Below, in pieces: positions 5,964 through 6,181 of a DNA stretch of 6,181 bases. The position numbers were made by a program, and so were the translations under genes. Source of the stretch: a bacterium (GTDB lineage: Bacteria > UBA9089 > CG2-30-40-21); the NCBI GenBank assembly GCA_030018795.1, contig JASEHA010000145.1, forward strand, positions 1 through 6,181, read 5' to 3'. The notes below the pieces were generated by a model. That model searched no databases, was not told the origin of the DNA, and was given only the letters and a program-made list of their open reading frames with translations. Positions within the stretch are counted from its first letter, which is position 1, and each line of letters starts with the position of its first letter.

Positions 5964-6114
5964 GTCTTCCCCGCGCGAGTGGGGGTGTTTCTTACAACGC
6001 CCTTTTCAATTCTATTCTCATTAGCGTCTTCCCCGCGCGAGTGGGGGTGTTTCTATAGTTAAAAGAGAGTGGTGGAGATATTATAGGTCTTCCCCGCGCG
6101 AGTGGGGGTGTTTC
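5964..6114 (+). CRISPR. CRISPR array, right segment (same repeat)
   Basis: Three full 28-bp repeats (5964-5991, 6026-6053, 6087-6114) are identical to those on the left and in the same orientation. Spacers are 34 nt (5992-6025) and 33 nt (6054-6086). None of the complete spacers on either side shows a convincing match to the phage genes in this window by eye. Identical repeats and the same pyrimidine after each repeat show that both segments come from the same array or from arrays of one CRISPR family. No leader or cas gene is seen. Confidence 0.97.
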
Positions 6115-6181
6115 CACACCATACCTACGGCAGACTGTGTAAAAACTCGATTTCTCAAGACTTACCATACAATATAAAGTA
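6115..6181. other. Non-repeat tail after last repeat
   Basis: Sixty-seven bases follow the last repeat. A repeat would be due near 6148 but none appears, so this is the array's end, a leader/trailer, or a third place where a spacer runs into other DNA. The minus strand is open across the whole stretch in one frame (including EKSSFYTVCRRYGV), which is compatible with coding but not significant at this length. No promoter-like leader features are visible. Confidence 0.4.

Noticed and set aside
5964..6024. C-terminal extension of the tail-terminator-like gene
   Set aside because: These codons are CRISPR repeat and spacer sequence, so the frame staying open is accidental.
6054..6086. Spacer match to phage DNA near 5588
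   Set aside because: Only about 11 bases (GTGGAGATATT) are shared and they are not at the seed end; this is expected by chance.
1..6181. Phage-encoded CRISPR-Cas system
   Set aside because: No cas gene is present and the repeats interrupt structural genes, which a viable phage would not tolerate.

Overview
The window is a 5.76 kb block of tailed-phage structural genes, all on the + strand, with a CRISPR array at each end. The repeats are identical on both sides: 28 bp, type I-E-like, with a CCCCGC stem, a GCGA tetraloop and a GTGGGG stem. Moderate-to-low GC, strong AGGAGG-like ribosome binding sites and a consensus sigma70 promoter point to a bacterium and its phage, possibly a Gram-positive or an anaerobe. 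I cannot name the host. There are no cas genes, integrase, terminase or portal gene.

Layout. Bases 1-206 hold one partial and three full repeats with three 33-nt spacers. From 207 the array stops being an array: the base after the repeat opens the last ~37 codons of a gene whose front half is missing (208-321). A small cysteine-containing gene follows (361-585), then a compact non-coding island with a consensus promoter, a palindrome and a strong intrinsic terminator (582-724), then another small gene (737-1057). Next is a 1039-residue polyprotein (1063-4182) that reads as ChaB-like domain, middle domain, S80-like prohead protease, charged scaffold and major capsid protein. Three short head-completion/neck genes follow: a head-tail connector with an inserted beta domain (4201-5070), a Mu gpG-like morphogenesis protein (5054-5548) and a tail-terminator-like gene (5545-5963). 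The last is cut off exactly where a CRISPR repeat begins. Bases 5964-6114 carry three more repeats and two spacers. The final 67 bases again run past spacer length without a repeat.

How it fits together. The phage genes form a normal head-assembly and neck operon. The polyprotein would supply protease, scaffold and capsid in fixed ratio, and an internal ribosome binding site with ATG at the protease/scaffold border (2287-2304) could provide extra scaffold-capsid, as Nu3 is nested in lambda C. The CRISPR flanks do not fit a normal prophage: both edges fall at repeat boundaries and both edge genes are broken there. My preferred reading is that 207-239 and about 5931-5963 are spacers identical to protospacers in this phage, and that host array and phage genome were joined through them, most likely by the assembler and less likely by real recombination. 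In either case the window would link a CRISPR-bearing host to a phage it targets at two sites. The protease-scaffold-capsid fusion with an N-terminal ChaB-like domain is the most unusual protein here.
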